Assembly: GCA_023627715.1 (NCBI GenBank) | Contig: JAMAHW010000024.1 | Span: 248,001 to 312,000 of the forward strand | Direction: 5' to 3' | Source: Periconia sp. R9002 | Lineage: Eukaryota; Ascomycota; Dothideomycetes; Pleosporales; Periconiaceae | Length of the DNA stretch: 64,000 bases | Part shown: piece by piece, positions 1-10,201 of the stretch | Layout: every line of letters begins with the position of its first letter | How positions within the stretch are numbered: the stretch's first letter is position 1 | Translations under genes and position numbers: made by a program | The notes under the pieces: model-generated | Database searches by the model: none | Seen by the model: the letters and a program-made list of their open reading frames with translations, nothing else | Told to the model about the DNA's origin: nothing

Positions 1-809
1 TAAGGCTCCGAGTTAGCCTCTGCATCTCTCCGCCGCCGGGCAATATCATCAAGCGCCTCTTTCCCCAATGTAATTGTTATGACAAACGCCAGAGGTGCGA
101 TATACGTAGAAAGGTAACCGAGTCGTAATTGGGGTATAATTTGGGACAATGCTACAAGCAAGAAATACATGTTGATGAAGAAGGAGAATTCGTTGTACAA
201 TGTTCGTGGGAGGAAACTCCATGGCGTATATTTGGCGTTGGACACGGCATTTGCGGGGAATCTGGCGGTCTGAGGTTGTCCTACAGCAATGGTCCGCTGG
301 GTGGTGGGATCGTGTTCTTCTTCGGCGTCGGACTCGGCGTCGGGGTTTGGGAGCTGTACCCCGTTTCTATTGGGGCTGGCGAGAAAGCTCGGCAGGCGAA
401 TGCTGGATTGAATGCGCGACAAAGTGCTGGGAGCCCGCTGGTGGTTCCGCCGTCGTGAACCCTGGGATTGTAGCAACGGCGCATCGTCATCACCAGACTG
501 ACCGTAGCTACCGTCCGAATTCCTATTTGCACTGCTATCCTCGTCATCTATGAGTCCCCGCAGATCCTCCTCTTCCGATTGCTGTGCCCTCCTGTGCCCG
601 CGCAATCTCCCCACCCTCAGATTCCGCAGGGGGATGCGAGCGCCCAGCTCATGATACGGTTTTCTGCTGCGATCTCGAGACGAGCGGTGCGGTTGTGAAT
701 CGGGGGTCGCTGCTGGTGCAGAAACGGGATCGAGCTCCTCGAGGTCGAGCTCAAGGTCCGAGTCGTCGTCGGGGGCGTTGGGTTGGTGGTATTGATGGGG
801 CGCGGCCAT
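1..809 (-). CDS. NEO1: Neo1-type P4-ATPase (phospholipid flippase), N-terminal part, runs off the left edge
   Basis: One open frame runs from an ATG at 809 to the window edge with no stop, giving about 269 residues. The first 180 residues are acidic and Ser/Arg rich. Next comes the conserved entry to the membrane domain, with NEFSFFINMYFLLVALSQ followed by a second hydrophobic stretch (YIAPLAFVITITLGKEALDD) and the basic loop ARRRRDAEA. This order, with an uncharged first hairpin and the KEALDD-type loop, is typical of the Neo1/ATP9 branch of P4-ATPases, which flip aminophospholipids in Golgi and endosomal membranes. The catalytic DKTGT motif lies outside the window. The gene is divergent from SEC16, with about 950 bp between start codons. 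Membership of the P4 family is strong; the Neo1 subclass is from recalled motifs. Confidence 0.85.
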   Translation of the reverse strand, partial: MAAPHQYHQPNAPDDDSDLELDLEELDPVSAPAATPDSQPHRSSRDRSRKPYHELGARIPLRNLRVGRLRGHRRAQQSEEEDLRGLIDDEDSSANRNSDGSYGQSGDDDAPLLQSQGSRRRNHQRAPSTLSRIQSSIRLPSFLASPNRNGVQLPNPDAESDAEEEHDPTTQRTIAVGQPQTARFPANAVSNAKYTPWSFLPRTLYNEFSFFINMYFLLVALSQIIPQLRLGYLSTYIAPLAFVITITLGKEALDDIARRRRDAEANSEP

Positions 810-1755
810 GGCTCATGAGTCGCTGTGAGGGAGCAGGCAGAAGAGAAGCAGATCGGGTTGTGGATTATCGGACGGTCATGTGCCGTGAAAACGGTAGATA
901 GAGAAGTTTATTGGCGGGTAGAGGCCTTTCGGAGGTCCGCGGGAGTGTCGATGGGGAAGTATAGCGAATCTTGGGGGTGGTGGCCAGATATGCGGATTGG
1001 TCTGGGGTGGTTTCGGAGAAGTCGCAGCGCCGCTGAGCAACCAACTACACGCGACACACGGGATAAGTAAAAATGAGACGAGACAAAGACGAAAGGATGA
1101 ACTTGGGTATGCGTGGAAAGGTTCGGAAGGTGGGTGTCGTAAGGATGTAGGGAGGGAAGAATGATGACTGCGCTACCTATTAATATCATCAATGAATGGA
1201 CGGACGTACGAGGAGTTGACGCCACAGTGGCTTGTATTGCGTAGTAAGGATGGATGGATGCATGCATGCATGAGGTGGCTTCATTACATTACGCCTAGTC
1301 CCCGTCTATCCCGTCACCACCAACTCCTCGCTGTCCTTTTCATTAACTCACCCCATGCTATTGGCGATGCTGCACTGCATCGTGGCCTTTTACTAGGAAC
1401 CGTCCTCTTTATCCAAGACGTCCTCATCCTCGCGTTTTCTAATTCTTCGTCTTCTGTTGTATAGATACCTAGGTATGTATCTTCACCTCTGCTGCTTCCG
1501 TCTCATCCAAGAAAGGGATAAGGGTCAGAATTATCCCGTGTTCCCTTTTTCTCGATTCATTTCTCCTTTTTCCCTCCTATATGGTTGGCACTCACCATCA
1601 TCGCCGTCGCAATCCACGGCTCTCCATGCCAGATCCTCGAGTCCCGTCGTCCCACCCACTCGCTACCAGTCTCCATCTCAGCGCTAATCCCGTCGCATAG
1701 TCTTTTGCAGATACCCCCTTTTCTTTTAGATCTTATACATATATAATACTCAATC
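810..1755. promoter_or_regulatory. Shared upstream region of NEO1-like and SEC16 genes
   Basis: This 946-bp gap separates two divergent housekeeping genes and should hold both promoters and 5' leaders. It has short pyrimidine-rich runs near 1540-1740 before the SEC16 start. ATGCATGC-type repeats occur near 1255-1275. No convincing ORF or canonical TATA box was found. Confidence 0.5.
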
Positions 1756-4700
1756 ATGGAGGACGACGCGCCAAATTTCTCTTACGCGTACAACGACACC
1801 CTATCGCCGTCAGAACCCTGGTGGAATCCTGCTCTGCGACCCGACCACGACGAAGCCAATCAAAACAAACCACCACGTCTCCAGCCCTCTCCGCAAATCA
1901 ATCCTCAATCGAAACCCGAGTTAGACCAGGGTTTAGAGGATGATGATGAACTACCCACCATACCTGCGCCCGTTGCGCCCGTAGCCGCTGCCGCTCCCGC
2001 GAGCAATGACACCCCCGAGCGCGCACCCGTTGCAGACGATGATTTTGTCGAGCACCTTGCATCCGGTGTTTCCGATCATGCGCCATCACGCGAGCCCACG
2101 AACAATGCAGATGAGGATGGGGAAGGCGCTGTCGCACAGCAGGACGCAGACTCGTCCGAGTCACCGGAACCCCCTCCGGCGGAAAATTATGAATCGCAAG
2201 CAGAGGGATCGCTTTTGGAAGATGCAGTAACAGAAAGCGCAAAAGCGCCATTGCTGGAAAACACCGAGTCTGCGGCTGACGAGTGGGATTCGGGCGAGGT
2301 CTTCGATCTGGGGGGAGTGCCGCAAGACGCCCCTACGCAGACAGCACCAGCCCAGACTCCCGACCCCTTGCAGACTCCCCAGGCGGAAGCGGTTGGCACG
2401 ACCGTTGGCGACCAAGTCATTGGAAACACCAAGGTTGGGGGTAATGCTGGGGAAGAACTGGATTGGGGAAACACTGCTGAAGATGACTTCTTTGGTGCAG
2501 TCGCTGCGAACCAGCCTGTGCAGGCATCACCCTCTACTGAGAAGGGTGATGGAGCTCATGCTTCAGAACATTCCGCACCCCCAGATACGGATCCGCTATG
2601 GGATTTGGATATGGACGATGATTTCCTGCCCGATAATGAGCAAGCCCCAATCATCGACCTAGATGATGACGAGGGATTTCTGGACGACGAGCCTGCCTCG
2701 GCGCCCCAACCCGTCCAACCTGCTACCAGCAGATACGCACCCCAAGCTACTCAAGCACCACAGGCACCCGCCAATCCATATGGTGCACCGAGCCCGCAGT
2801 TTACAAACTTCACGCAGATTGATCAGTCAAAATCCGTGCCCACCCCAGTTCCAGCCTATGGCGCATATGGACAGCCTTCCCCATACCAACAGCAACCCTC
2901 TCGACCTGCCATGTCCAGTTCTTCCGAAAGCTTTGCCGCCAAAGCAAAAGGCGGTTACCACTCGCCGTATGATCTGCCAGAGGATGTTGTAACCACTCGA
3001 AAACGACCTGCTGCGAGAGTCATCTCGTCCCCACAGACACAACCCGCTCCTCCCCCACCGCGGAGTACTAGCATGTCGGGAAGTACTGGTGCTATTCATC
3101 CACCGCCTCCACCCATGTCTGCGAGCAGCCTGTCTCCGCCATCGTCTGGTCATTCTGCCCAGCCTCAGATGACTGGCTTGCCGCCAAACGCTGGTTCAAA
3201 ACCACCCTCGCTCGCAAAATCGCCTTCAAGTGACTTCTTCGCTGATCTACCTGTGACTTCAAGACCGAAACCATCGCCACGCTACACCCCACAGCCATCC
3301 CCCCAACTTGCCCCAACACATGGCTTTCCACCCAAAGAACGAACCGCATCATGGTCTTCTTTGCGCAACGAGTTTCGCCCAGATTCGGACAATCTTATCT
3401 CCCAGCTCCAGCAACCTGAGCGACTGCCCGTTTTCCCTGATCAGCCTTCACCACCAATTCGAACCAACAGTCTGCCAGTTCCCCCAGCGGGAGCAGCTCC
3501 ACCCTCAAATCGATACTCCCCTGCACCCCCAGCTGCTCCAGCGCCTCCTGCAGCAAATAACAGGTACTCTCCTGCACCTCCACTCGCCCCGGCTCCCCCG
3601 GCTCCTCCCGCCGCTAGCTCGAGATACTCTCCTGCACCTCCTCAAACTCATTCTGCGCCTCCAAGCGGTTTTCCTCGCCCTCCAGTGCAGCCATATGCAC
3701 CCCGCACATCCAGTCCACTTGCGTTCCATGCATCGCCACAGCAGCACGAAAAGGAACAAGCAGTAGCAGTTCAGGAACAACATGAACCGCACTCGCAGCC
3801 TCCGCCACTCCGTAGTATGCATTCGGCGGAGGGACTTGGCCGTGCTCCCTATAGGACTCCTTTGGAAGGTGTTAGTGAAACAGAAGAGCAAGTTACCAAT
3901 TCAGCGGCAGCCCCTGAGCCATCGACTATACCAAGATCCGAAACACCTCCCCAACGAAGCCGTCCTTCATCCGCCGTGAGTTCGCCGAGGAAGAGAAATA
4001 ACTACACTCCGCAGTATCAACCAATGCAGCCAGGAGTAGGAGTGGGTACTCCTGTTACTTCCCCACCGCGCACCCAATCCCAATCCCCGTCAGCTACTAT
4101 GAAGCAACCTGTTCGTTCCGCTTCTTACGACCGCCCTGCTTCGTCCCACAGTTTCATGCCCCAGGCTTCTGCATTCGGACTGCCGACAGCAGTACCATCA
4201 GGTGTGCAGAACCTGAACACCATCCCACCACGGTCGCAAGTTGCTCCTGATTACGAATGCATAGTGCCAGCCGATGAGCGTGCGAACGACCCACTCCTTC
4301 GGTGGAAAGGTGCTCCTGTTTTTACTTGGGGACTTGGAGGAACTGCGGTCACAACTTTCCCCAAACAAATTCCCCGTTATGGCGGTGGAGCAACGATGCC
4401 AATGATGAAATGTAGCCCTGGCGAAGTAAAGATTCAAAACATGAAGGAAATATTGCCTCTCTCGGCGGAAATTGCAAAATTCCCCGGTCCTCTCAAGGGA
4501 AAAGGCAAGAAGAAGGACGTTTCGGTCTGGCTCAGTACGCAAATTGAAGTGCTGGAGAACCAACTCAAAAATCCTTCACTTGATCAATCTTTGAAGGAGA
4601 CGGAACAAAAGCGTCTTTCGGAAAAGATTTTGTTGTGGAAGATTCTACAAGTTCTGGTAGACAATGATGGCCATTTGCAAGGTAATGAAGCTGCTGAAGC

Positions 4701-7155
4701 TGCTGTGCGGAAAGTCCTATCCCCCGAATCAGACAATTCCATCGAGAGAGAGGCATCTTTCGCAACTGCTGCTGATCTGGTCGGAATCAACAAGACAAGC
4801 ACTGGTTTGGCACAAGCTGAGTCAACAAACTCCCGATCTCTTGACGAGCTCAGGACATATCTAACAAAGGGTGATCGCGAAAAAGCCGTATGGCATGCTG
4901 TGGATCAACGTCTCTGGGCGCATGCCATGCTTCTCTCCTCTACTCTCAATAAGGATATCTGGAAGCAGGTAGTGCAAGAGTTTGTTCGTGAAGAGGTCAA
5001 GAAAGTCAGCCGAGACAACCAGCCTCTGGCAGTGTTGTACCAGATTTTTGCCGGTAACCATGAAGAATGCATCGATCAACTTGTGCCTGCATCCGCTCGG
5101 GCAGGCTTCCAAATGGTGAGCACAGGCGGTGAAACCACCCAAAACGCTCTCCAAGGTCTAGACAAGTGGCAGGAGACACTGTCTCTGATTCTCAACAACC
5201 GAAGCGAAGGTGATGCAGCGGCGTTGCTCTCTCTCGGCAGGCTACTGGCAGGTTATGGTCGAGTCGAAGCAGCGCACATATGCTTCATATTTGCTCGCCC
5301 CATGTGCATTCTCAGTGGAGTAGATGACCCTCAGGCCGACTTTGTCTTGCTTGGTGCAGATCACCGCCAAACCCCGCTAGATCTGGCAGTGGATCTGGAA
5401 CCTGTTCTGTTGACAGAAGTTTACGAGTTTGGTCTTTCTTTGTCAGCTCAAGGAAACATGCATATCGTACCTCACTTGCAGAATTACAAGCTCGCGCACG
5501 CTTATCGTCTTGCAGAATACGGCCAGCGGACCGAAGCACAAGCTTACTGCGACGCAATCGCAGCCGCAATGAAGGCCACCACGAAGATCTCACCATACTA
5601 CAATGCCAGCTTCATCTCCAGCTTGGACGACTTGAGCAAGCGTTTGTCGCAATCACCAAAGGACGGGTCTTCGTCATGGATTTCCAAGCCAAGCATGGAC
5701 AAAGTATCCAGTTCATTGCTGTCGAAGTTCAACAGTTTCATCGCAGGCGACGATGAGAGCCCGGCCGCTGGCCAAGCTCCTGGTAGTGAAGTTGGACCGT
5801 TCGCGAAGATCGCGGGAGACTCACCTGGTATGAGCCCAGTTCAATCCAGTGCTGATCTCTACGGCGCTTACTCGGGATTTGGGGTCTCATCTCCCCCACC
5901 AGCTTCGACGAATTCCAGGTATGCGCCATCAAATGCTTCAACCACATACGCGCCGAGATCATCAATGGAATCTACCAGAGGCAGGTATGAGCCTGGAGGT
6001 CGCCAGTCCCTGGATTCTACCGAGGGTACTGGCAATGTGCGGGCTGTCTCTGATCCATATGTGATATCACCAGGCCTCGCGAGCCCTTACACTCCAATGC
6101 AATCTCAATTGAGTCCGGGACCACCAACACTTTCTAAGTCGGCCTCTTACTCCCCGCTCCGGACTGAACATAGCATCTCTCAGCCATCGTATGGAGGTTA
6201 TCAACCGCCCTCAGCAAGTTTCGATGATAAACCGGACGAGAAATCACGGGCATCCAGCGGCTACGAACCCCCCAGTTCCTACGATCCTCCATCTTCTTAC
6301 GAACCCCCGAGTTCATATGAGCCACCAACATTTGAGCCGTACAAACCAGAGGCCGAGGAGGAGGAGGAGGAGGAGCCGAAACCCAAGTCTAAATCCTTTA
6401 TGGACGATGATGACGATGATGAGTTGATTTCACGCGCCGCAAACCTCAAAATCTCGTCTTCGACCTCCAAATCTGCCGCCGACCGCGCAGCCGACGACGC
6501 ATTCAAAGCAGCCGCCGAAGCCGACGCCCAGCGCGACAAGGAAGCCGCAGCAAAGAAAGCCTCAGGCGGATGGTTCGGCGGCTGGTTCAAGAAGGACCCC
6601 AACGCCGGCCCAGGTCCCATCAAAGCCAAGCTCGGCGAAGAAAGTTCCTTCTACTACGACCCGGACCTCAAGAAATGGGTCAACAAGAAAGCAGGCGCCG
6701 AAGCCGCGACCCCCAAACCCATGACTCCTCCTCCTCCACGCATGGCCGGCCCTCCCGGCGCTGGAGGTCGCAGCATCAGCGGCGGACCGGGCGCTTCCAC
6801 CATGGGGCCCCCATCCTCCCTTCCCTCATCGTCCAACCTCCTCAGCGCCCCGCGCTCCGGCGCTCCGCCTACCTCCCGCAGCTCGTCCATGCCGCCTCCC
6901 ATGAGCGGCGCTGCGTCTCGCGCTTCTACACCGGGCTTACCGTCTGACCACGAAGACGGCTCTATCGAGGGATCAAAACCCCCGGTCCTAACCAGACCCA
7001 GCTTCCCAGGCGGCGGACCCCCGTCTAGACCCGGCACGGGAATGAGCACTGCGAGTAGTATTGATGATCTATTGGGGGCACCGCAGGCGAGAAAGGGTCC
7101 TGCGGGGGCGAAGAAGAAGAAAGGAGGACGGTATGTGGATGTCATGGCGAAGTAG
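1756..7155 (+). CDS. SEC16: COPII coat assembly scaffold Sec16
   Basis: This is a single 1799-codon exon. The protein organises ER exit sites and recruits COPII coat subunits and Sar1. The first 820 residues are disordered: acidic patches, then Pro/Ser-rich sequence with repeated RYSPAPP units (about residues 585-640). The Sec16 central conserved domain begins near residue 830 (WKGAPVFTWGLGGTAVTTFP) and continues into the helical ACE1-like Sec16_C region to about residue 1270. A Pro/Tyr-rich stretch with repeated SYEPPSS units follows near 1510-1535. A conserved C-terminal element lies near 1600-1645 (GWFGGWFKK, SSFYYDPDLKKWVNKK). Length and order match fungal Sec16 of about 1800-2000 residues. 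The first ATG fits the conserved acidic start (MEDD). No intron is needed. Confidence 0.95.
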   Translation: MEDDAPNFSYAYNDTLSPSEPWWNPALRPDHDEANQNKPPRLQPSPQINPQSKPELDQGLEDDDELPTIPAPVAPVAAAAPASNDTPERAPVADDDFVEHLASGVSDHAPSREPTNNADEDGEGAVAQQDADSSESPEPPPAENYESQAEGSLLEDAVTESAKAPLLENTESAADEWDSGEVFDLGGVPQDAPTQTAPAQTPDPLQTPQAEAVGTTVGDQVIGNTKVGGNAGEELDWGNTAEDDFFGAVAANQPVQASPSTEKGDGAHASEHSAPPDTDPLWDLDMDDDFLPDNEQAPIIDLDDDEGFLDDEPASAPQPVQPATSRYAPQATQAPQAPANPYGAPSPQFTNFTQIDQSKSVPTPVPAYGAYGQPSPYQQQPSRPAMSSSSESFAAKAKGGYHSPYDLPEDVVTTRKRPAARVISSPQTQPAPPPPRSTSMSGSTGAIHPPPPPMSASSLSPPSSGHSAQPQMTGLPPNAGSKPPSLAKSPSSDFFADLPVTSRPKPSPRYTPQPSPQLAPTHGFPPKERTASWSSLRNEFRPDSDNLISQLQQPERLPVFPDQPSPPIRTNSLPVPPAGAAPPSNRYSPAPPAAPAPPAANNRYSPAPPLAPAPPAPPAASSRYSPAPPQTHSAPPSGFPRPPVQPYAPRTSSPLAFHASPQQHEKEQAVAVQEQHEPHSQPPPLRSMHSAEGLGRAPYRTPLEGVSETEEQVTNSAAAPEPSTIPRSETPPQRSRPSSAVSSPRKRNNYTPQYQPMQPGVGVGTPVTSPPRTQSQSPSATMKQPVRSASYDRPASSHSFMPQASAFGLPTAVPSGVQNLNTIPPRSQVAPDYECIVPADERANDPLLRWKGAPVFTWGLGGTAVTTFPKQIPRYGGGATMPMMKCSPGEVKIQNMKEILPLSAEIAKFPGPLKGKGKKKDVSVWLSTQIEVLENQLKNPSLDQSLKETEQKRLSEKILLWKILQVLVDNDGHLQGNEAAEAAVRKVLSPESDNSIEREASFATAADLVGINKTSTGLAQAESTNSRSLDELRTYLTKGDREKAVWHAVDQRLWAHAMLLSSTLNKDIWKQVVQEFVREEVKKVSRDNQPLAVLYQIFAGNHEECIDQLVPASARAGFQMVSTGGETTQNALQGLDKWQETLSLILNNRSEGDAAALLSLGRLLAGYGRVEAAHICFIFARPMCILSGVDDPQADFVLLGADHRQTPLDLAVDLEPVLLTEVYEFGLSLSAQGNMHIVPHLQNYKLAHAYRLAEYGQRTEAQAYCDAIAAAMKATTKISPYYNASFISSLDDLSKRLSQSPKDGSSSWISKPSMDKVSSSLLSKFNSFIAGDDESPAAGQAPGSEVGPFAKIAGDSPGMSPVQSSADLYGAYSGFGVSSPPPASTNSRYAPSNASTTYAPRSSMESTRGRYEPGGRQSLDSTEGTGNVRAVSDPYVISPGLASPYTPMQSQLSPGPPTLSKSASYSPLRTEHSISQPSYGGYQPPSASFDDKPDEKSRASSGYEPPSSYDPPSSYEPPSSYEPPTFEPYKPEAEEEEEEEPKPKSKSFMDDDDDDELISRAANLKISSSTSKSAADRAADDAFKAAAEADAQRDKEAAAKKASGGWFGGWFKKDPNAGPGPIKAKLGEESSFYYDPDLKKWVNKKAGAEAATPKPMTPPPPRMAGPPGAGGRSISGGPGASTMGPPSSLPSSSNLLSAPRSGAPPTSRSSSMPPPMSGAASRASTPGLPSDHEDGSIEGSKPPVLTRPSFPGGGPPSRPGTGMSTASSIDDLLGAPQARKGPAGAKKKKGGRYVDVMAK

Positions 7156-8067
7156 GAGACTTTTGTCTGCTGGTTGTTGGAGTTTTTGGAAAAGGGGGGA
7201 GGGATGTGGTTTAACGGAATGTGAGGTGTGATTCGGACAGGGGAAGTCTGGATTCAAATACGGTGTTTTGTGTTGGTTTTTTTCTAGATTCTTTTTTTTT
7301 CTTGCCGTACATTCTGGAGGATTGTATTTTGATATTTTATTATATTTTATTTATACTATTTTTTCTTCTTCTAGGCTTTTGGTATCTCGTTTTCTCACCT
7401 TTTTTTTCTTTTCTAACTTGTAGATTTTGGCCTACTTTTTTTCCGTTGATTTTTTTTTTTTTGGAATTCTCTTGTACGTGCGTACATATGTAGGCTGTTG
7501 ACTGTATAGAAAGAGTGGCGTTTTCATCTGATTTTTTTGCATGCTGCATACGAATATCCATCCATTATAGGAATGAAAATTCAGTAGTCTTTTTAACATA
7601 GGTGAGAGTGTCTTGTGAAGTATGTACGTGCATGACATATGTAGGTAGGTATGGTTCTTGCTCTCTCCATGTACCTCCCTATTCTTCCACCACCTTCCCT
7701 TCCGGCCCTACGTTTCCCCGGGCTCTTACTACACCACAGTCCTCAAAACTCACTCCTCACTTCCCTCGAAAGCCAGCCTTAACACTACGCGCGATATAAA
7801 AGAAACTCTACACACCTCCATCCAGCCTCGTATTCCTCTCACCCACCACTCCACTAGCCGACCTATCAGCTTGAGGCTGCTTTTCCGCGAACCGGTCAAC
7901 TGATGCAAGAACTCAGCCCCCGAACCCACCCGCATCGGGCGCAAGCGAATAGCCCCCGTCCTCCAGCCGCAGCCATGATAAATATAAGAAAAAGCAGGCT
8001 CGTGTGGTCTTTTGTCGGCTGGAAAACACAGGCTTCCGCACGCGCCACGGATTTTTAGCATTACGGT
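7156..8067. other. Intergenic; T-rich downstream region of SEC16
   Basis: Positions 7260-7460 are strongly T-rich with long T runs and are probably the SEC16 3' UTR and polyadenylation region. From about 7640 to 8067 composition returns to normal and should contain the HET-gene promoter. No ORF with convincing coding character was seen. Confidence 0.5.
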
Positions 8068-10201
8068 ATGAGACTTATTAATTGCGAAACTGGGGATTTG
8101 GAGGATTATACGTTCAGGTTGAAGGACAGGCCTAAATATGTGGTTTTTTCGCATCGATGTAAGTTGTGCCTGGAGGTTTTGTGTCAATGTCACCACGTGC
8201 GGTCGTTTCGAGACGCCTATCAACTGCATCCACTGCAACCAACCCGGTTGTATGAAGCGAACTGACTTTGTACCCGCGATAATAGGACCCAAGATTCGCG
8301 GTTATAAAGACAGTTTAGCTCATGCAAGGGTGATAGAGTGGGTTGTAAAGGTCGTAAAACGCCATGCCCACATGGCGTCTTGACACAATTGTGCTTTGTA
8401 CTCAAGAACAACTTATAGGATAAAGGTTCTAGCTGACATTTTGCAACGTATAGGGCTTCCTTTAAAGGATGGCGGTGATGTGACTTTCGCCGAATACAAC
8501 GATGTCAAAACCAGAGAGGAGGCTAGAGCGCAGGCGGGACGAAAGATCGCCTTTGCAAAGCTTGATAAGGCCATGAGCAAAGCGAAGGAAGTGTTCAATC
8601 CCAAAGGTATGTTAGACCCCTATCAGATACAGGGTCGTTTTTTATCAAAATACCACAGAGCGTGACATATCACGGCCCTTATGGAACCACCCTGACTGCA
8701 TGTGGCTAACTTTATCAAATCGAAAGACACCAAGAAATCACGGATTACTACTGAAAAGGAGGAAGAAGCTGATGAGACAGGGCGAGACTTAAAACCTAGT
8801 TACATCTGGATTGACAGTTGCTGTATCAATCGCGATAGTAGCAGCGAGCTGTCCGAGGCTCTGAACTCAATGTGGCGATACTATAGCGAGGCGAAGGAGT
8901 GCTTAGTCTACCTCGAAGACTTCAAAGGTCAACCGAGGGTCAACGGGAAATTTGATCAGCCGCTCAACTTCGAAGATACCGAGTAGTTCAAGAGAGGATG
9001 GACACTTCAGGAGCTTATTGCCCCACGCAGAGTCACTTTCTACAACCACGACTGGGTGCATTTCGGAGATCGCACCGACGACGATATCGCCGAGGCCATC
9101 CAGAAAGCCACAAACATACCCAAAGACTTATTGACAAGAAAGACCAAGTACTGGGACTACACAGTAGCACAACGCATGTCGTGGGCTGCCAAGCGGCAAA
9201 CCACGCGCAAAGAAGACAGGTCGTACAGTCTCTTCGGGCTCTTCAACGTCCATCTCACGCCCATGTACGGAGAAGGAGCTCGGAATGCCTTTCTGCGGCT
9301 GCAGGAAGCCATCATGAGCCAAACAACCGACCTCTCGCTGTTCGCATGGACCGACAACCAGGACTTCGTCCAGTACCGTGGCATTCTAGCTCGATCCCCA
9401 GACGAGTTCAGCAATGCCGGAAGCATCGCCAAAACCAGCTTCGTCGGCGACAACCCCGAATTCTCCATGACGAACAAAGGCCTAAAGATCCAGCCGTTCC
9501 TAGCAAAGCAGGCCAACGGGGACTTCTTCCTACCCCTCAACTGCGCAAAGGACACGGCGAGGAACGGCACCGTCGGCATCATCCTCCGCAAGTACTTCAA
9601 AGACGGCGACGTGCTGCATCGGTATGAGCCTGGAAAGCTCGCCGACTTCGACACGGCGCTGCTGATGCGCGATCACTCGTTCTGGCCGAAGAAGAGCGAG
9701 GTGCCCATCTACATTGCCAAAGACGAGCGGTACCTAAGAGAAATCAAAGGGGAAGTGCCACTACGCCAGGGGATAACACCAATGCCCAATAACCCGAGGG
9801 GCTCGCACAACACGTTCAGAGCTGCTGCTGCCAGAGGTCAGGTCTTGGGAATCACAACATACGGCTTGGACAATTCATCCATGTTCGATGTAAGGGAGAC
9901 AAGGCCGGACACAATACCGGAAGAGGAGTTCTTAAGGAGACGGTATGCTGCTCCCCCAAGCGTTGACGAGTACGCTCGGAGACGATATGCTAGCGAGCCC
10001 CCAATACCGCGGACGGAACCAGAGCTCCTCGATGACAATCCATTTGTTGATCCTGCGCACCCTAGATACTCGTCAGTAGGCCATAGATATCCTTCCTCCC
10101 CCACGGAGAGATCTGCTGCGGCCAGAGGCCACGTCGTCGTACCCGGGGACTCAACAACCGGTGTGGACATAGGATGGAACGATGACCTTGAGTTTGCCTA
10201 G
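8068..10201 (+). pseudogene. HET-domain (heterokaryon incompatibility) gene with one premature TAG
   Basis: Exons are 8068-8158, 8454-8606 and 8727-10201. Phases agree throughout, giving 573 codons including the final stop. The N-terminus is the classic HET start (MRLINCETG, then YVVFSHRW rebuilt across intron 1). IWIDSCCINR and the GWTLQELIAP motif follow, then a DRSYSLFGLFNVHLTPMYGE block typical of HET proteins. A TAG at 8984-8986 interrupts the frame exactly where the family has Trp (normally R/E-W-F before the RGWTLQEL segment); the frame then stays open to 10201. HET proteins trigger cell death after allorecognition. Intron 1 is long (295 nt) with a CTGAC branch site near 8433; intron 2 is 120 nt. 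The C-terminal 100 residues are low-complexity and RRRYA-rich. Without readthrough or recoding the product would stop after about 167 residues, inside the HET domain. Confidence 0.85.
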
